This document shows, one piece after another, positions 1 through 8,202 of a stretch of 64,000 nt of DNA. Numbering within the stretch: the first letter of the stretch is position 1; each line of letters begins with the position of its first letter. A program made the position numbers and the translations under genes. The stretch covers positions 1 through 64,000 of the forward strand of contig NZ_JAQSDA010000011.1 in NCBI RefSeq assembly GCF_029945685.1, in the 5' to 3' direction. The notes below the pieces were generated by a model. The model was not told the origin of the DNA. It was given only the letters and a program-made list of their open reading frames with translations, and searched no databases. The stretch is from Polaromonas sp. Lineage in GTDB: Bacteria > Pseudomonadota > Gammaproteobacteria > Burkholderiales > Burkholderiaceae_C.

Positions 1-3
1 AAC

Positions 4-79
4 GCGGGAGTAGCTCAGTTGGTAGAGCGCAACCTTGCCAAGGTTGAGGTCGAGAGTTCGAGACTCTTCTCCCGCTCCA
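4..79 (+). tRNA. tRNA-Gly (anticodon GCC)
   Basis: A complete cloverleaf can be folded: acceptor GCGGGAG pairs with CTCCCGC, the anticodon loop reads GCC, the T-arm contains GTTCGAGAC, and discriminator T plus CCA are encoded. It is the first of three tRNAs in the first 410 bases; each of the first two is followed by its own terminator hairpin. Confidence 0.97.
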
Positions 80-84
80 ATTCG

Positions 85-117
85 AAAAGGGCAGCACTTA
101 AAAATGCTGTCCTTTTT
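85..117 (+). terminator. Intrinsic terminator after tRNA-Gly
   Basis: A 12-bp stem (85-96 with 105-116, one G-U pair) with an eight-base A-rich loop runs into a T tract. It begins six bases after the CCA of tRNA-Gly. Confidence 0.85.
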
Positions 118-186
118 CATTGGTGATAGTTCACAAGCGATTCAGTAGAATCATCCTGTTGGTTCTGCTGGAAGCAGACAGATTAC

Positions 187-260
187 GGCGCGGTAACAAA
201 GCGGTTATGTACCGGATTGCAAATCCGAGTAGGTCGGTTCGACTCCGGCCCGCGCCTCCA
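187..260 (+). tRNA. tRNA-Cys (anticodon GCA)
   Basis: Acceptor GGCGCGG pairs with CCGCGCC, the anticodon stem-loop is CGGATTGCAAATCCG with GCA, and T and CCA are encoded at the end. Its 74 nt length is usual for bacterial tRNA-Cys. Confidence 0.97.
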
Positions 261-274
261 TCCATGTTTTTTGC

Positions 275-297
275 AGCCCCTTGCCAGGGGCTTTTTT
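275..297 (+). terminator. Intrinsic terminator after tRNA-Cys
   Basis: GCCCCT and AGGGGC form a stem around a four-base loop, followed by six T residues. It lies 15 bases after tRNA-Cys. Confidence 0.85.
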
Positions 298-316
298 GTT
301 CGTCAGCATGTCCCCG

Positions 317-408
317 GCCTGAGTGGTGAAATAGGTAGACACAGCGGACTTAAAATCCGCCGCTTCGTGAAAACGGGCGTACCGGTTCGATTCCGGTCTC
401 AGGCACCA
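317..408 (+). tRNA. tRNA-Leu (anticodon TAA)
   Basis: Acceptor GCCTGAG pairs with CTCAGGC, the anticodon loop CTTAAAA gives TAA, and there is a long variable arm of about 20 nt as expected of a class II tRNA. CCA is encoded. The 92 nt length is slightly above average because of the variable arm. Confidence 0.96.
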
Positions 409-489
409 GCCAACGGATCAAGGTCTTACAGGTCCTGCCGGCGTGCTGGCGATGCCCATTTCAGACCGCAACTGGTTAAGATAGATTCC

Positions 490-1128
490 ATGGCCCGCTA
501 CACCACCCCTCCTTTTGAAATACACGTCCACGGCGAAGTGCCGCTGCGTGAGGATGTCGGCTTTGAGCAGTTGCAGGAAGCCCTGAAACCGCTCTGGAAA
601 TACGCGGGCGCCAAGTCGCTGGCCGACGGTGCCGCCAGCACCTATGAGGAAGAGCCCGGCATACGCTTCGATGTCCACCAGCACCTGCTGCAACTGTGCT
701 GGACGGTTCCCGGTGACGAGGATTTTCGTCAGGTGCTCGACGAGGTCTGCATGGCCCTGAACGAGTTGGCCGCCATCGGTGCTCCCATCGAAGTCACTTT
801 CTACGATGCGGATTTTGACGAGGATGAGGAGTCCGACGGCGAAGAGGCCAGGGACGATTTCGCCATGTACTTTGTCGGCCCCACGCCGGCGGCCATCATG
901 CAGGTCCAGCGCGATCTTCTGGTGCAGGACATGATCGGCCTGATGGAGCGTCACTTTGATGCCTCCGAACTCGGCGAGGTGGTGGCGGCTGTCGACAAGC
1001 TGTTCGAGCAGCGTTTTGATGCGCTGGTCAGCTCCATGCAGCTGGGCAGGCCTCCGCGCGGAATGGGAGGTCCCCAGGGGGGTTCGGGCCATGGCGGCGG
1101 CGGACGCAAGCCGCGGCATCTGCATTAA
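490..1128 (+). CDS. Conserved hypothetical acidic protein, about 212 aa
   Basis: I do not recognise a functional domain. The ATG at 490 is the first in-frame start after tRNA-Leu; the longer reading frame would run through that tRNA and is not credible. The protein has no signal peptide or membrane segment. It is predicted soluble, with a strongly acidic stretch around residues 115-130 (DADFDEDEESDGEE) and a Gly/Arg-rich basic C-terminal tail. Long coiled helices rich in Leu, Glu and Gln dominate the rest. It stands alone, convergent with the TetR gene that ends seven bases downstream. Proteins of this kind probably occur across Comamonadaceae as an uncharacterised DUF family, but I cannot name it with certainty. 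Confidence 0.75.
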   Translation: MARYTTPPFEIHVHGEVPLREDVGFEQLQEALKPLWKYAGAKSLADGAASTYEEEPGIRFDVHQHLLQLCWTVPGDEDFRQVLDEVCMALNELAAIGAPIEVTFYDADFDEDEESDGEEARDDFAMYFVGPTPAAIMQVQRDLLVQDMIGLMERHFDASELGEVVAAVDKLFEQRFDALVSSMQLGRPPRGMGGPQGGSGHGGGGRKPRHLH

Positions 1129-1134
1129 GCAGTT

Positions 1135-1803
1135 CTAGGACAGCGTCGCTCCGTCCTTGCCAGCGCCGGGAAACCCCAGCCCGCGCATGTAGACGTCCAC
1201 CACCTCCTGCCCCAGGGACACGAGATCGAAATCGGCGCTTTCCAGCAACCAGTTCTGGATCAGACCATCGATGATGGCGTGCAGGCCTTGCGCCGCCGCA
1301 GCGGCCGGCACCGGCAGTTCCATCGCATGTTGCCGCGCTGCCGCCTGGAAACCACGTTCAACACGTCCCAGAAAGTCACTTCGGCTCTTGAGGTGACGCA
1401 GCCGCACCGCCTGCAGCTCGCCGACGTACTCCACCTTGTGGGTGGCAACTTCAAAGACACGGCGCGTCTGCGGGTCGCTGGCAATGCGCAGCAACGCTTC
1501 TCCCACGCCGCTGCGGATGCGTGCCAGCGGGTCGCTGTGCCCCTCCTGGCCCTCCCGACCCTCATGCCCGAGCTGGTCCTGGAAGGACTGCTCCAGCGGC
1601 AGGGTGACCCGTTCCATCATCGCGTTGAAGAGATCGGCTTTGTCCTTGAAGTGCCAGTAGACCGCGCCGCGGGTCGCCCCGGCCCGCCGGGCGATGTCCT
1701 GCAGGCTGGTGCGCGAGACGCCCTGCGCCTGGAACAGGTGCTCGGCTGCATCCAGCAGCTTGTGGCGGGTGGCCAGGGCTTCTTCTTTCGTTCGTCGGAC
1801 CAT
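1135..1803 (-). CDS. TetR/AcrR-family repressor of the divergent RND efflux operon
   Basis: This 222-aa protein has an N-terminal TetR helix-turn-helix at residues 10-57 (TRHKLLDAAEHLFQAQG, then DIARRAGATRGAVYWHFKDK), which is the typical signature. The C-terminal half is the ligand-binding dimerisation domain of the AcrR/TtgR type, with its usual conserved Arg and Trp positions only partly recognisable by eye. It is divergent from a complete AcrA/AcrB/outer-membrane-factor operon, and an inverted repeat almost matching the E. coli AcrR operator lies between them. By analogy it represses the pump and itself and is released by hydrophobic toxic ligands; that role is inferred from context. Confidence 0.93.
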   Translation of the reverse strand: MVRRTKEEALATRHKLLDAAEHLFQAQGVSRTSLQDIARRAGATRGAVYWHFKDKADLFNAMMERVTLPLEQSFQDQLGHEGREGQEGHSDPLARIRSGVGEALLRIASDPQTRRVFEVATHKVEYVGELQAVRLRHLKSRSDFLGRVERGFQAAARQHAMELPVPAAAAAQGLHAIIDGLIQNWLLESADFDLVSLGQEVVDVYMRGLGFPGAGKDGATLS

Positions 1804-1838
1804 GCTTCTCCTGAAAACACTGTTTTAAAGGGGCGGTG

Positions 1839-1862
1839 TTTATACATTCATAAATGTATGTA
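1839..1862. promoter_or_regulatory. AcrR-type operator in the TetR/efflux divergent region
   Basis: Two 10-base arms (1839-1848 and 1853-1862) flank a 4-base spacer. The right arm AATGTATGTA is identical to the arm I know from the E. coli acrAB operator, and the left arm complements 8 of 10 positions. It sits 36 bases upstream of the repressor ATG and about 130 bases before the first pump gene, in a locally AT-rich patch. Confidence 0.72.
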
Positions 1863-1991
1863 AACTATACCACTCGCAAAAACCCTTATTCTTTCGCCTT
1901 TCGTCCGATGGGGGCCGCGTGCCGATTTCCGTCAGGCCTGCCATCCAGGACCCACCTTTTGCGCTTCACACCAGAAAATTCGAGGATCAGC

Positions 1992-3278
1992 ATGCCCATG
2001 TCCCGCGTCACTCATCCGCCCTTCGAGGCACGCCCCGCCAGCAACCCTCAGCGGCTGCTGGTCGTTGCGATCTTGTCGCTGTTTCTCGCCGGCTGCGGCA
2101 AGGGCGCCAGCCAGGCGCCAGCCGCCCCTCCGCCTGCGCAGGTGGGGGTGGTGACAGTGACCCAGGGCGACGTGGGTCTGGTGACCGAACTGCCTGGTCG
2201 GCTGGAGGCCTCCCGCGTGGCGCAGGTGCGGGCGCGCGCCGCCGGCATTTTGCAGAAACGGCTGTTCCGTGAGGGCAGCGACGTGAAAGCCGGGCAGCCG
2301 CTGTTCAGCATTGACGCTGCGCCCTATGCCGCCGCGGCGGCCAGCGCCAAAGCGGGCCAGGCCCGGGCCGAAGCCAATCTGGCTCAGGCCACGGCACTGG
2401 CGCAGCGCTACAAACCCCTGGTGGAGGCCAATGCCATCAGCAAGCAGGAGTACGCGAACGCCGTAGCGGCGCAGAAGCAGGCCGAGGCCGATGTGGCCGT
2501 GGGCAAGGCCAATGTGCAGACCGCCAGCATCAACCTCGGTTATGCCTCGGTGACCGCCCCGATCTCGGGCCGCATCGGACGCGCCCTGGTGACCGAAGGT
2601 GCGCTGGTCGGACAGGGTGACGCGACCCAGCTCGCGGTGATCCAGCAGATCAACCCGATGTACGTCAACTTCACCCAATCGGCTTCGGACGTGATGAAGC
2701 TGCGCGCTGCCATGGAGAGCGGCCAGTTCAAACGTGCCAGCGGCGGCGATGCAGCCAGCGTGCGCATCGTGCTTGAGGACGGCACGGAGTATGCACGTCC
2801 CGGCCGTTTGCTGTTTTCGGACCTGACGGTCGACGCCACCACGGGCCAGATCACCCTGCGCGCCGAGGTGCCCAACCCGAGCGGCCAGTTGCTGCCCGGG
2901 CTGTTTGTGCGGGTGCGCCTGGAGCAGGCGCAGGCCACCAATGCCATGACCCTGCCGCAGCAGGCCGTCACGCGTTCGGGCCAGGGCGACACGGTCATGG
3001 TGGTCGATGCCGAAGGCAAGGTCTCGACGCGGCCGGTGAAAATCGGTTCGGCCAAAGGCAACCAGTGGGTGATTCTCGAGGGGCTGAAAACCGGTGAGCA
3101 GGTCATGGTCGACGGGTTCCAGAAACTGCGCCCCGGCGCCAGCGTCAAGCCCGTGCCCTGGCAGCCTGCAGGCGCAGCGCCCGCAGGTGCGGCTTCAGCG
3201 CCGGCCTCCGCACCGGCGGCACCCACTGCACCAGCTGCAGCGTCCGCGGCGCCTGCTGCCTCCGCAGCCGCCAAATAA
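1992..3278 (+). CDS. RND efflux periplasmic adaptor lipoprotein (AcrA/MexA type)
   Basis: The membrane-fusion subunit links the inner-membrane RND pump to the outer-membrane channel. The ATG at 1992 was chosen because GAGGA lies six bases upstream and because it gives a lipoprotein signal peptide (lipobox LAGC, lipidated Cys at residue 35). A start further upstream would add 46 residues unlike a signal peptide. Lipoyl/barrel-sandwich segments flank an Ala/Gln-rich coiled-coil hairpin at roughly residues 110-175, followed by the beta-barrel and membrane-proximal domains. The last 45 residues are an unusual Ala/Pro/Ser tail, longer than in E. coli AcrA. The gene is 12 bases before the pump gene. 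Confidence 0.95.
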   Translation: MPMSRVTHPPFEARPASNPQRLLVVAILSLFLAGCGKGASQAPAAPPPAQVGVVTVTQGDVGLVTELPGRLEASRVAQVRARAAGILQKRLFREGSDVKAGQPLFSIDAAPYAAAAASAKAGQARAEANLAQATALAQRYKPLVEANAISKQEYANAVAAQKQAEADVAVGKANVQTASINLGYASVTAPISGRIGRALVTEGALVGQGDATQLAVIQQINPMYVNFTQSASDVMKLRAAMESGQFKRASGGDAASVRIVLEDGTEYARPGRLLFSDLTVDATTGQITLRAEVPNPSGQLLPGLFVRVRLEQAQATNAMTLPQQAVTRSGQGDTVMVVDAEGKVSTRPVKIGSAKGNQWVILEGLKTGEQVMVDGFQKLRPGASVKPVPWQPAGAAPAGAASAPASAPAAPTAPAAASAAPAASAAAK

Positions 3279-3290
3279 GGAGCGCTCTGC

Positions 3291-6200
3291 ATGGCCAAGT
3301 TTTTCATTGATCGGCCTATCTTTGCCTGGGTGATCGCGCTTTTCATCATCGTGATGGGCAGCGTGGCCATCACGCAGTTGCCGATCTCCCAGTACCCGCC
3401 GGTCGCGCCTCCGTCCATTGTCATCAATGCCTCCTACCCCGGCGCCTCGGCGCAGACGCTGGAGGACAGCGTGCTGTCGGTGATCGAGCGCGAGATGAAC
3501 GGATCGCCCGGCCTGATCTACATGGAGTCGGTGGCCCAGGCCAACGGCACCGGCAGCATCACCATCAGCTTCCAGCCCGGCACCAATGCCGACCTGGCCC
3601 AGGTGGACGTGCAGAACCGCCTGTCGCGTGCATCGCCGCGACTGCCGCAGGCGGTGACGCAGCAGGGCGTGCGTGTCGACAAGTCGCGCTCGAACTTCCT
3701 GATGTTCACCATGCTTTCGTCCACCAACCCGGCCTTCGATCCGATCGCGCTGGGCGACTACGCGTCGCGCAACGTGGTGCCGGAGCTGCAGCGCCTTCCC
3801 GGCATCGGCCAGGCCCAGTTGTTCGGCTCCGAACGCGCCATGCGCATCTGGATCGATCCGGCCAAGCTGTCGGGCTTCAACCTGTCGTCCGCCGAGGTCA
3901 CCGCCGCCATCCGGGCGCAGAACGCGCAGGTGTCTTCAGGCACGATCGGTGACCTGCCCAACGTCGCGGGCCAGGGCATCGCCGCCACCGTGGTGGTCAA
4001 CGGCCAGCTGTCCGATGTCGGGCAGTTCGGCAACATCATCCTGCGCGCCAACACCGACGGTTCGGCGGTGCGGCTCAAGGACGTGGCGCGTATCGAACTC
4101 GGCGGCCAGGCCTATGCGACCTCCGCGCGGCTCAATGGCAAGCCGGCGGTCGGTATCGGTCTGCAGCTGTCGCCCAGCGGCAATGCGCTGGCGTCGGCCA
4201 AGGCCGTGCGCGAGAAGATGGCCGACCTGGAACGGTATTTTCCGCAGGGCGTGAGCTGGACCATTCCTTACGACAGCTCGCGGTTTGTGCAGATCTCGAT
4301 CTCCCAGGTCGCCGTGACCCTGCTCGAAGCGGTGGCGTTGGTGTTTCTCGTGATGTTCCTGTTCCTGCAGAACTGGCGTTACACCGTGATTCCGACCATC
4401 GTGGTGCCGATTGCGCTGCTGGGGACCTTTGGCACGTTGCTGGCCCTGGGTTTTTCGATCAACGTGCTGACCATGTTCGGCATGGTGCTGGTGATCGGCA
4501 TCGTGGTCGATGACGCGATCGTGGTGGTCGAGAACGTCGAACGCATCATGAGCGAGGAGGGGTTGCCCCCGCTGGAAGCCACGCGCAAGGCGATGCGGCA
4601 GATCTCGGGCGCCATCATCGGCGTGACCGTGGTGCTGATCTCGGTGTTTGTGCCTCTCGCCTTTTTTGCCGGCTCGACCGGCAACATCTACCGCCAGTTC
4701 TCGGCGGTGATGGTGGCGTCCATTGGTTTTTCCGCCTTCATGGCGCTGTCCCTGACCCCCGCCCTGTGCGCGACGCTGCTCAAGCCGGTGGAAGCGGGTC
4801 ACCACCACGAAAAGCGTGGCTTTTTCGGCTGGTTCAACCGCAGCTTTTCACGCACCGCCAAGGGCTATGAAAGCATCGTCGCCCGTGTGCTCAAGCGGGC
4901 CGCGCGTTACCTGGTCATCTACGTGGCCATCATCGCGGCGGTGGCGGTGGTCTACACCCGGCTGCCAACCTCCTTCCTGCCGGGTGAAGACCAGGGCACC
5001 ATGCTGGTCAACGTGCAGTTGCCGCCCGGGGCGACCCAGGACCGGACGCTGGCGGTCATGCAGCAGGTCGAGGCCTACATCCTCAAGCAGCCCGAAGTGC
5101 AGAGCATGGTCGGGGTGCTGGGTTTCAGCTTCTCGGGCCAGGGCCAGAATGCGGCGCTGGCTTTTGTCACGCTCAAGGACTGGTCCGAGCGCGAAGGCCC
5201 TGGCCAGTCGGCCGAGGCGCTGGCGGGCCGGGCCTTCGGTGCCTTGTCCGGCATACGCGACGCGTTCATCTTTCCGCTGAGCCCGCCGCCCATTCCCGAG
5301 CTGGGAACGGCCAGCGGCTTCACCTTCCGCCTGCAGGACCGGGCCGGCGCCGGTCACGAGGCGCTGGTCAACGCCCGCAACCAGATGCTGGGCATGGCTG
5401 GCAAGAGCCCGGTGCTGGCGCAGGTGCGCCCGGACGGCCTGGAAGACGGTCCGCAATTGCAGATCGACATTGACCGCGACAAGGCCAATGCGCTGGGAGT
5501 TTCCTTTGATTCCATCAACACCACGCTGTCCACCGCGCTGGGCTCCAGTTATGTGAATGACTTTCCCAACCAGGGTCGCCTGCAGCGTGTGGTGGTGCAG
5601 GCCGATGCACCGGCCCGCATGCAGCCGGACGACCTGCTGCGCATCAATGCGAGCAACAGCCAGGGCCGGCCGGTGCCGCTGTCGGCCTTTGCCAGCACGC
5701 GCTGGGTGACCGGTGCGCAGCAGACGATTCGCTACAACGGTTATCCGGCGATGCGGATCTCGGGTTCTGCGGCGCCGGGCTACAGCTCGGGTGCGGCCAT
5801 GGCCGAGATGGAAAAGCTGGCGGGCCAGCTGCCCGCCGGTTTTGGTTTCGAGTGGACCGGCCAGTCGCGCGAGGAAAAACTCGCCGGCTCGCAGGCGCTG
5901 ATTCTTTACGGCTTTGCCATCCTTGCGGTGTTCCTGTGCCTGGCCGCACTTTATGAGAGCTGGACCATTCCGCTGGCGGTGATCATGGTGGTGCCGCTGG
6001 GGGTGCTCGGCGTGTTGCTGGCCACACTGCTGCGCGCCTACGCCAACGACGTGTATTTCCAGGTCGGGCTGATCACCATCATCGGCCTGTCCGCGAAAAA
6101 CGCGATCCTGATCATCGAATTTGCAAAAGACCTTGAAGCGCAGGGCAAGAGTGCCATCGAGTCGGCGTTGGCCGCCGCCCACCTGCGGTTCCGTCCCATC

Positions 6201-6467
6201 GTGATGACCTCGCTGGCCTTCATGATGGGGGTGTTGCCGCTGGCGCTGGCCACCGGCGCCGGCTCGGCCAGCCAGCGCGCCATCGGCACCGGTGTGATCG
6301 GCGGCATGATCACGGGGACCGCGCTGGCGGTGATTTTTGTACCGGTCTTTTTTGTCGTGGTGCGTGGCCTGTTCAAGGGCAGTGACCGGCAGAGAAAAAT
6401 GTATTCCGACCACGCCAGGGCGGCTGGTTTTGACGGAGATGGAAATGAAGGCAAAGCCCATGACTAA
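3291..6467 (+). CDS. RND multidrug efflux transporter, HAE1 family (AcrB/MexB type)
   Basis: This 1058-aa inner-membrane proton/drug antiporter has the family's usual length. It begins with the typical FFIDRPIFAWVIA, has twelve transmembrane segments in two halves and two large periplasmic loops. The proton-relay residues are present: Asp407-Asp408 in GIVVDDAIVVVENVER and Lys936 in GLSAKNAILIIEF, matching AcrB D407, D408 and K940. The SD sequence AAGGAG begins at the upstream stop. It works as a trimer with the adaptor before it and the outer-membrane factor after it. Exact substrates cannot be read from sequence. Confidence 0.97.
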   Translation: MAKFFIDRPIFAWVIALFIIVMGSVAITQLPISQYPPVAPPSIVINASYPGASAQTLEDSVLSVIEREMNGSPGLIYMESVAQANGTGSITISFQPGTNADLAQVDVQNRLSRASPRLPQAVTQQGVRVDKSRSNFLMFTMLSSTNPAFDPIALGDYASRNVVPELQRLPGIGQAQLFGSERAMRIWIDPAKLSGFNLSSAEVTAAIRAQNAQVSSGTIGDLPNVAGQGIAATVVVNGQLSDVGQFGNIILRANTDGSAVRLKDVARIELGGQAYATSARLNGKPAVGIGLQLSPSGNALASAKAVREKMADLERYFPQGVSWTIPYDSSRFVQISISQVAVTLLEAVALVFLVMFLFLQNWRYTVIPTIVVPIALLGTFGTLLALGFSINVLTMFGMVLVIGIVVDDAIVVVENVERIMSEEGLPPLEATRKAMRQISGAIIGVTVVLISVFVPLAFFAGSTGNIYRQFSAVMVASIGFSAFMALSLTPALCATLLKPVEAGHHHEKRGFFGWFNRSFSRTAKGYESIVARVLKRAARYLVIYVAIIAAVAVVYTRLPTSFLPGEDQGTMLVNVQLPPGATQDRTLAVMQQVEAYILKQPEVQSMVGVLGFSFSGQGQNAALAFVTLKDWSEREGPGQSAEALAGRAFGALSGIRDAFIFPLSPPPIPELGTASGFTFRLQDRAGAGHEALVNARNQMLGMAGKSPVLAQVRPDGLEDGPQLQIDIDRDKANALGVSFDSINTTLSTALGSSYVNDFPNQGRLQRVVVQADAPARMQPDDLLRINASNSQGRPVPLSAFASTRWVTGAQQTIRYNGYPAMRISGSAAPGYSSGAAMAEMEKLAGQLPAGFGFEWTGQSREEKLAGSQALILYGFAILAVFLCLAALYESWTIPLAVIMVVPLGVLGVLLATLLRAYANDVYFQVGLITIIGLSAKNAILIIEFAKDLEAQGKSAIESALAAAHLRFRPIVMTSLAFMMGVLPLALATGAGSASQRAIGTGVIGGMITGTALAVIFVPVFFVVVRGLFKGSDRQRKMYSDHARAAGFDGDGNEGKAHD

Positions 6468-7935
6468 GATCCGGCTGACACAGGCGCTGGTGTTGAGCGC
6501 CGTCGCGCTGGCGGCGGGCTGCTCGATGGCGCCCAAATATGAACGCCCCGAGGCCCCGGTCGCGACCGACTGGCCGGGCCTGCGTCTCGCACGTTCACTG
6601 GCCGTCGTTCCGACCGGGGCCTCGACGGCCGTGCAGACCACCGCAGCGGCCGACATCGAGTGGCAGAGTTTTTTCAGCGACCCCAAACTGCGGCTGATGA
6701 TCGAGGCGGCGCTGCGCAACAACCGCGACCTGCGCATCGCGGTGCTCAACATCGAGCAAGCGCGGGCGCAGTTCCAGATCCGGCGCGCCGACCAGTTCCC
6801 GACCGTGGGGGCAGCAGCCACCGGCTCGCGCCAGCCCGCGGCCGGAGGAAATATTTCCAGCGTCTACACCGCCGGTCTGGCCATGACCTCGTACGAGATT
6901 GATTTCTTCGGCCGCGTCGCCAGCCTGAAGGACGCCGCGCTGGCGCAATACCTGGCGACCGAGGAGGGCCGCAAGACCACCCAGATCAGCCTGATTGCGA
7001 CGGTGGCCAACACCTGGCTGAGCCTGCTGGCCGACGAGGAGCTGCTGGCGATCACGCAGCAGACACTGGCCACGCGTGAAGAGTCCTTCAAGCTCAGCCA
7101 GCTTCGTTTTGACAACGGCGCCACCTCCGAGCTGGACCTGCGCCAGGCCGAGTCGCTGACCGAGGCTGCCCGCATCAACCTGGCGCAACTGCAACGCCAG
7201 CGCGCGCTCGATGAAAACCTGCTGACGCTGCTGCTGGGTCAGCCGCTGACCGGCGAACTGGCGGCGGCGCTGCCGGCCGGCCAGGCACTGGCCGATGCGC
7301 CGCTGATGGTGGACGTGCCCGCGGGCCTGCCCTCGGACCTGCTCACCAAACGCCCCGACATCCGCCAGGCCGAGCAACAACTGCTGGCGGCGAACGCCAA
7401 TATCGGCGCGGCGCGTGCCGCGTTTTTCCCGCGCATCTCGCTGACGGCGTCCGCCGGCAGTGTCAGCAACCACCTGTCGGGGCTGTTCGAAAGCGGGACT
7501 TACGGCTGGACGCTGGCGCCGCAGCTGTTTCTGCCGCTGTTCGACGCCGGCCGCAACCGCGCCGGGCTGGATTCGGCCAACGTGAATCGCGACATTGCCG
7601 TGGCGCAGTATGAGAAGGCGATTCAGACCGCGTTCCGCGAGGTGGCCGACGCGCTGGCCGGCCGCGCCACGCTGGGGGAGCAACTGCGCGCGCAGCAGGC
7701 CCAGGCCAGCGCCGAAGCCACCCGGTTCAAGCTGTCGGACCTGCGGTACCAGAACGGCATATCCAGCCAGCTCGACCTGCTCGATGCCCAGCGCTCCCTG
7801 TTCGCCGCACGGCAGGCGGTGGTGCAGACCCGGCTGCTGCAGTTGCAGAACCAGGTCACGCTGTACAAGACGCTCGGTGGGGGCTGGAAAGAGCCGGTGA
7901 CGGCTGCGGTAGCGACGGGCACCACCAGGCCTTGA
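6445..7935 (+). CDS. Outer-membrane efflux channel lipoprotein (NodT/OprM family)
   Basis: This is the TolC-like outer-membrane factor of the tripartite pump. The N-terminus carries a lipoprotein signal ending in lipobox LAAGC, followed by the family's APKYERPEAP. Two outer_membrane_efflux repeats (about residues 65-260 and 280-480) contain the characteristic LDLRQAES and LDLLDAQRSL motifs. The start is ambiguous: ATG 6445 has GGAG six bases upstream, ATG 6460 has GAAGG eight bases upstream, and both are in frame and keep the lipobox. The gene overlaps the end of the RND gene by 8-23 bases, which suggests translational coupling. Confidence 0.95.
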   Translation: MKAKPMTKIRLTQALVLSAVALAAGCSMAPKYERPEAPVATDWPGLRLARSLAVVPTGASTAVQTTAAADIEWQSFFSDPKLRLMIEAALRNNRDLRIAVLNIEQARAQFQIRRADQFPTVGAAATGSRQPAAGGNISSVYTAGLAMTSYEIDFFGRVASLKDAALAQYLATEEGRKTTQISLIATVANTWLSLLADEELLAITQQTLATREESFKLSQLRFDNGATSELDLRQAESLTEAARINLAQLQRQRALDENLLTLLLGQPLTGELAAALPAGQALADAPLMVDVPAGLPSDLLTKRPDIRQAEQQLLAANANIGAARAAFFPRISLTASAGSVSNHLSGLFESGTYGWTLAPQLFLPLFDAGRNRAGLDSANVNRDIAVAQYEKAIQTAFREVADALAGRATLGEQLRAQQAQASAEATRFKLSDLRYQNGISSQLDLLDAQRSLFAARQAVVQTRLLQLQNQVTLYKTLGGGWKEPVTAAVATGTTRP

Positions 7936-7981
7936 CCGTCTTATTGATTTTTTCCAACTACACGCAGTGACTTGGACTGCT

Positions 7982-8096
7982 CTCACCCTCTCCCCCTGGG
8001 AGAGGGCGGGGGTGAGGGCTGGCGGTCTGTCAGAGAGCTATCGCAAGTTGGGGCTTGCTGGCCCTCACCCCAACCCTCTCCCACAGGGCGAGGGGG
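7982..8096. repeat. REP-like inverted pair of GC-rich elements
   Basis: Two units of about 35 bases in opposite orientation (7982-8018 and 8062-8096) each contain a CCCTC...GAGGG palindrome. They are nearly perfect reverse complements of each other and could fold into one long hairpin at the 3' end of the efflux operon. This resembles REP/BIME elements of many proteobacteria. Confidence 0.75.
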
Positions 8097-8145
8097 CAAG
8101 AAAGGCACGCTGCATGCAGTGTCCTGAGTAGTTACAGGTTCTCGA

Positions 8146-8202
8146 GTGTTTCAGGGCTCCAGCCCTTGATACACCTGCGCTGGCTGCTCTTAAAAGTGTA
8201 GC
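8146..8202 (-). repeat. 57-bp dispersed repeat, copy overlapping the murI stop codon
   Basis: Read on the minus strand it starts GCTA, has the GCGCAGGT and CAAGGGCTG blocks of the family and aligns without gaps to the intergenic copy at 12195. Its first bases encode the last three residues of MurI and the TAA stop. Confidence 0.7.

Noticed and set aside
418..1125. Long minus-strand frame over the hypothetical gene
   Set aside because: It overlaps a better plus-strand gene, has no SD, and its composition is that of a shadow frame.
4848..6821. 657-codon minus-strand frame across the RND pump gene
   Set aside because: Shadow of the pump gene: His/Arg/Gln-rich with no recognisable domain.
7982..8096. 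CRISPR array
   Set aside because: Only two inverted units with different lengths and no regular spacers; this is a REP-like pair.
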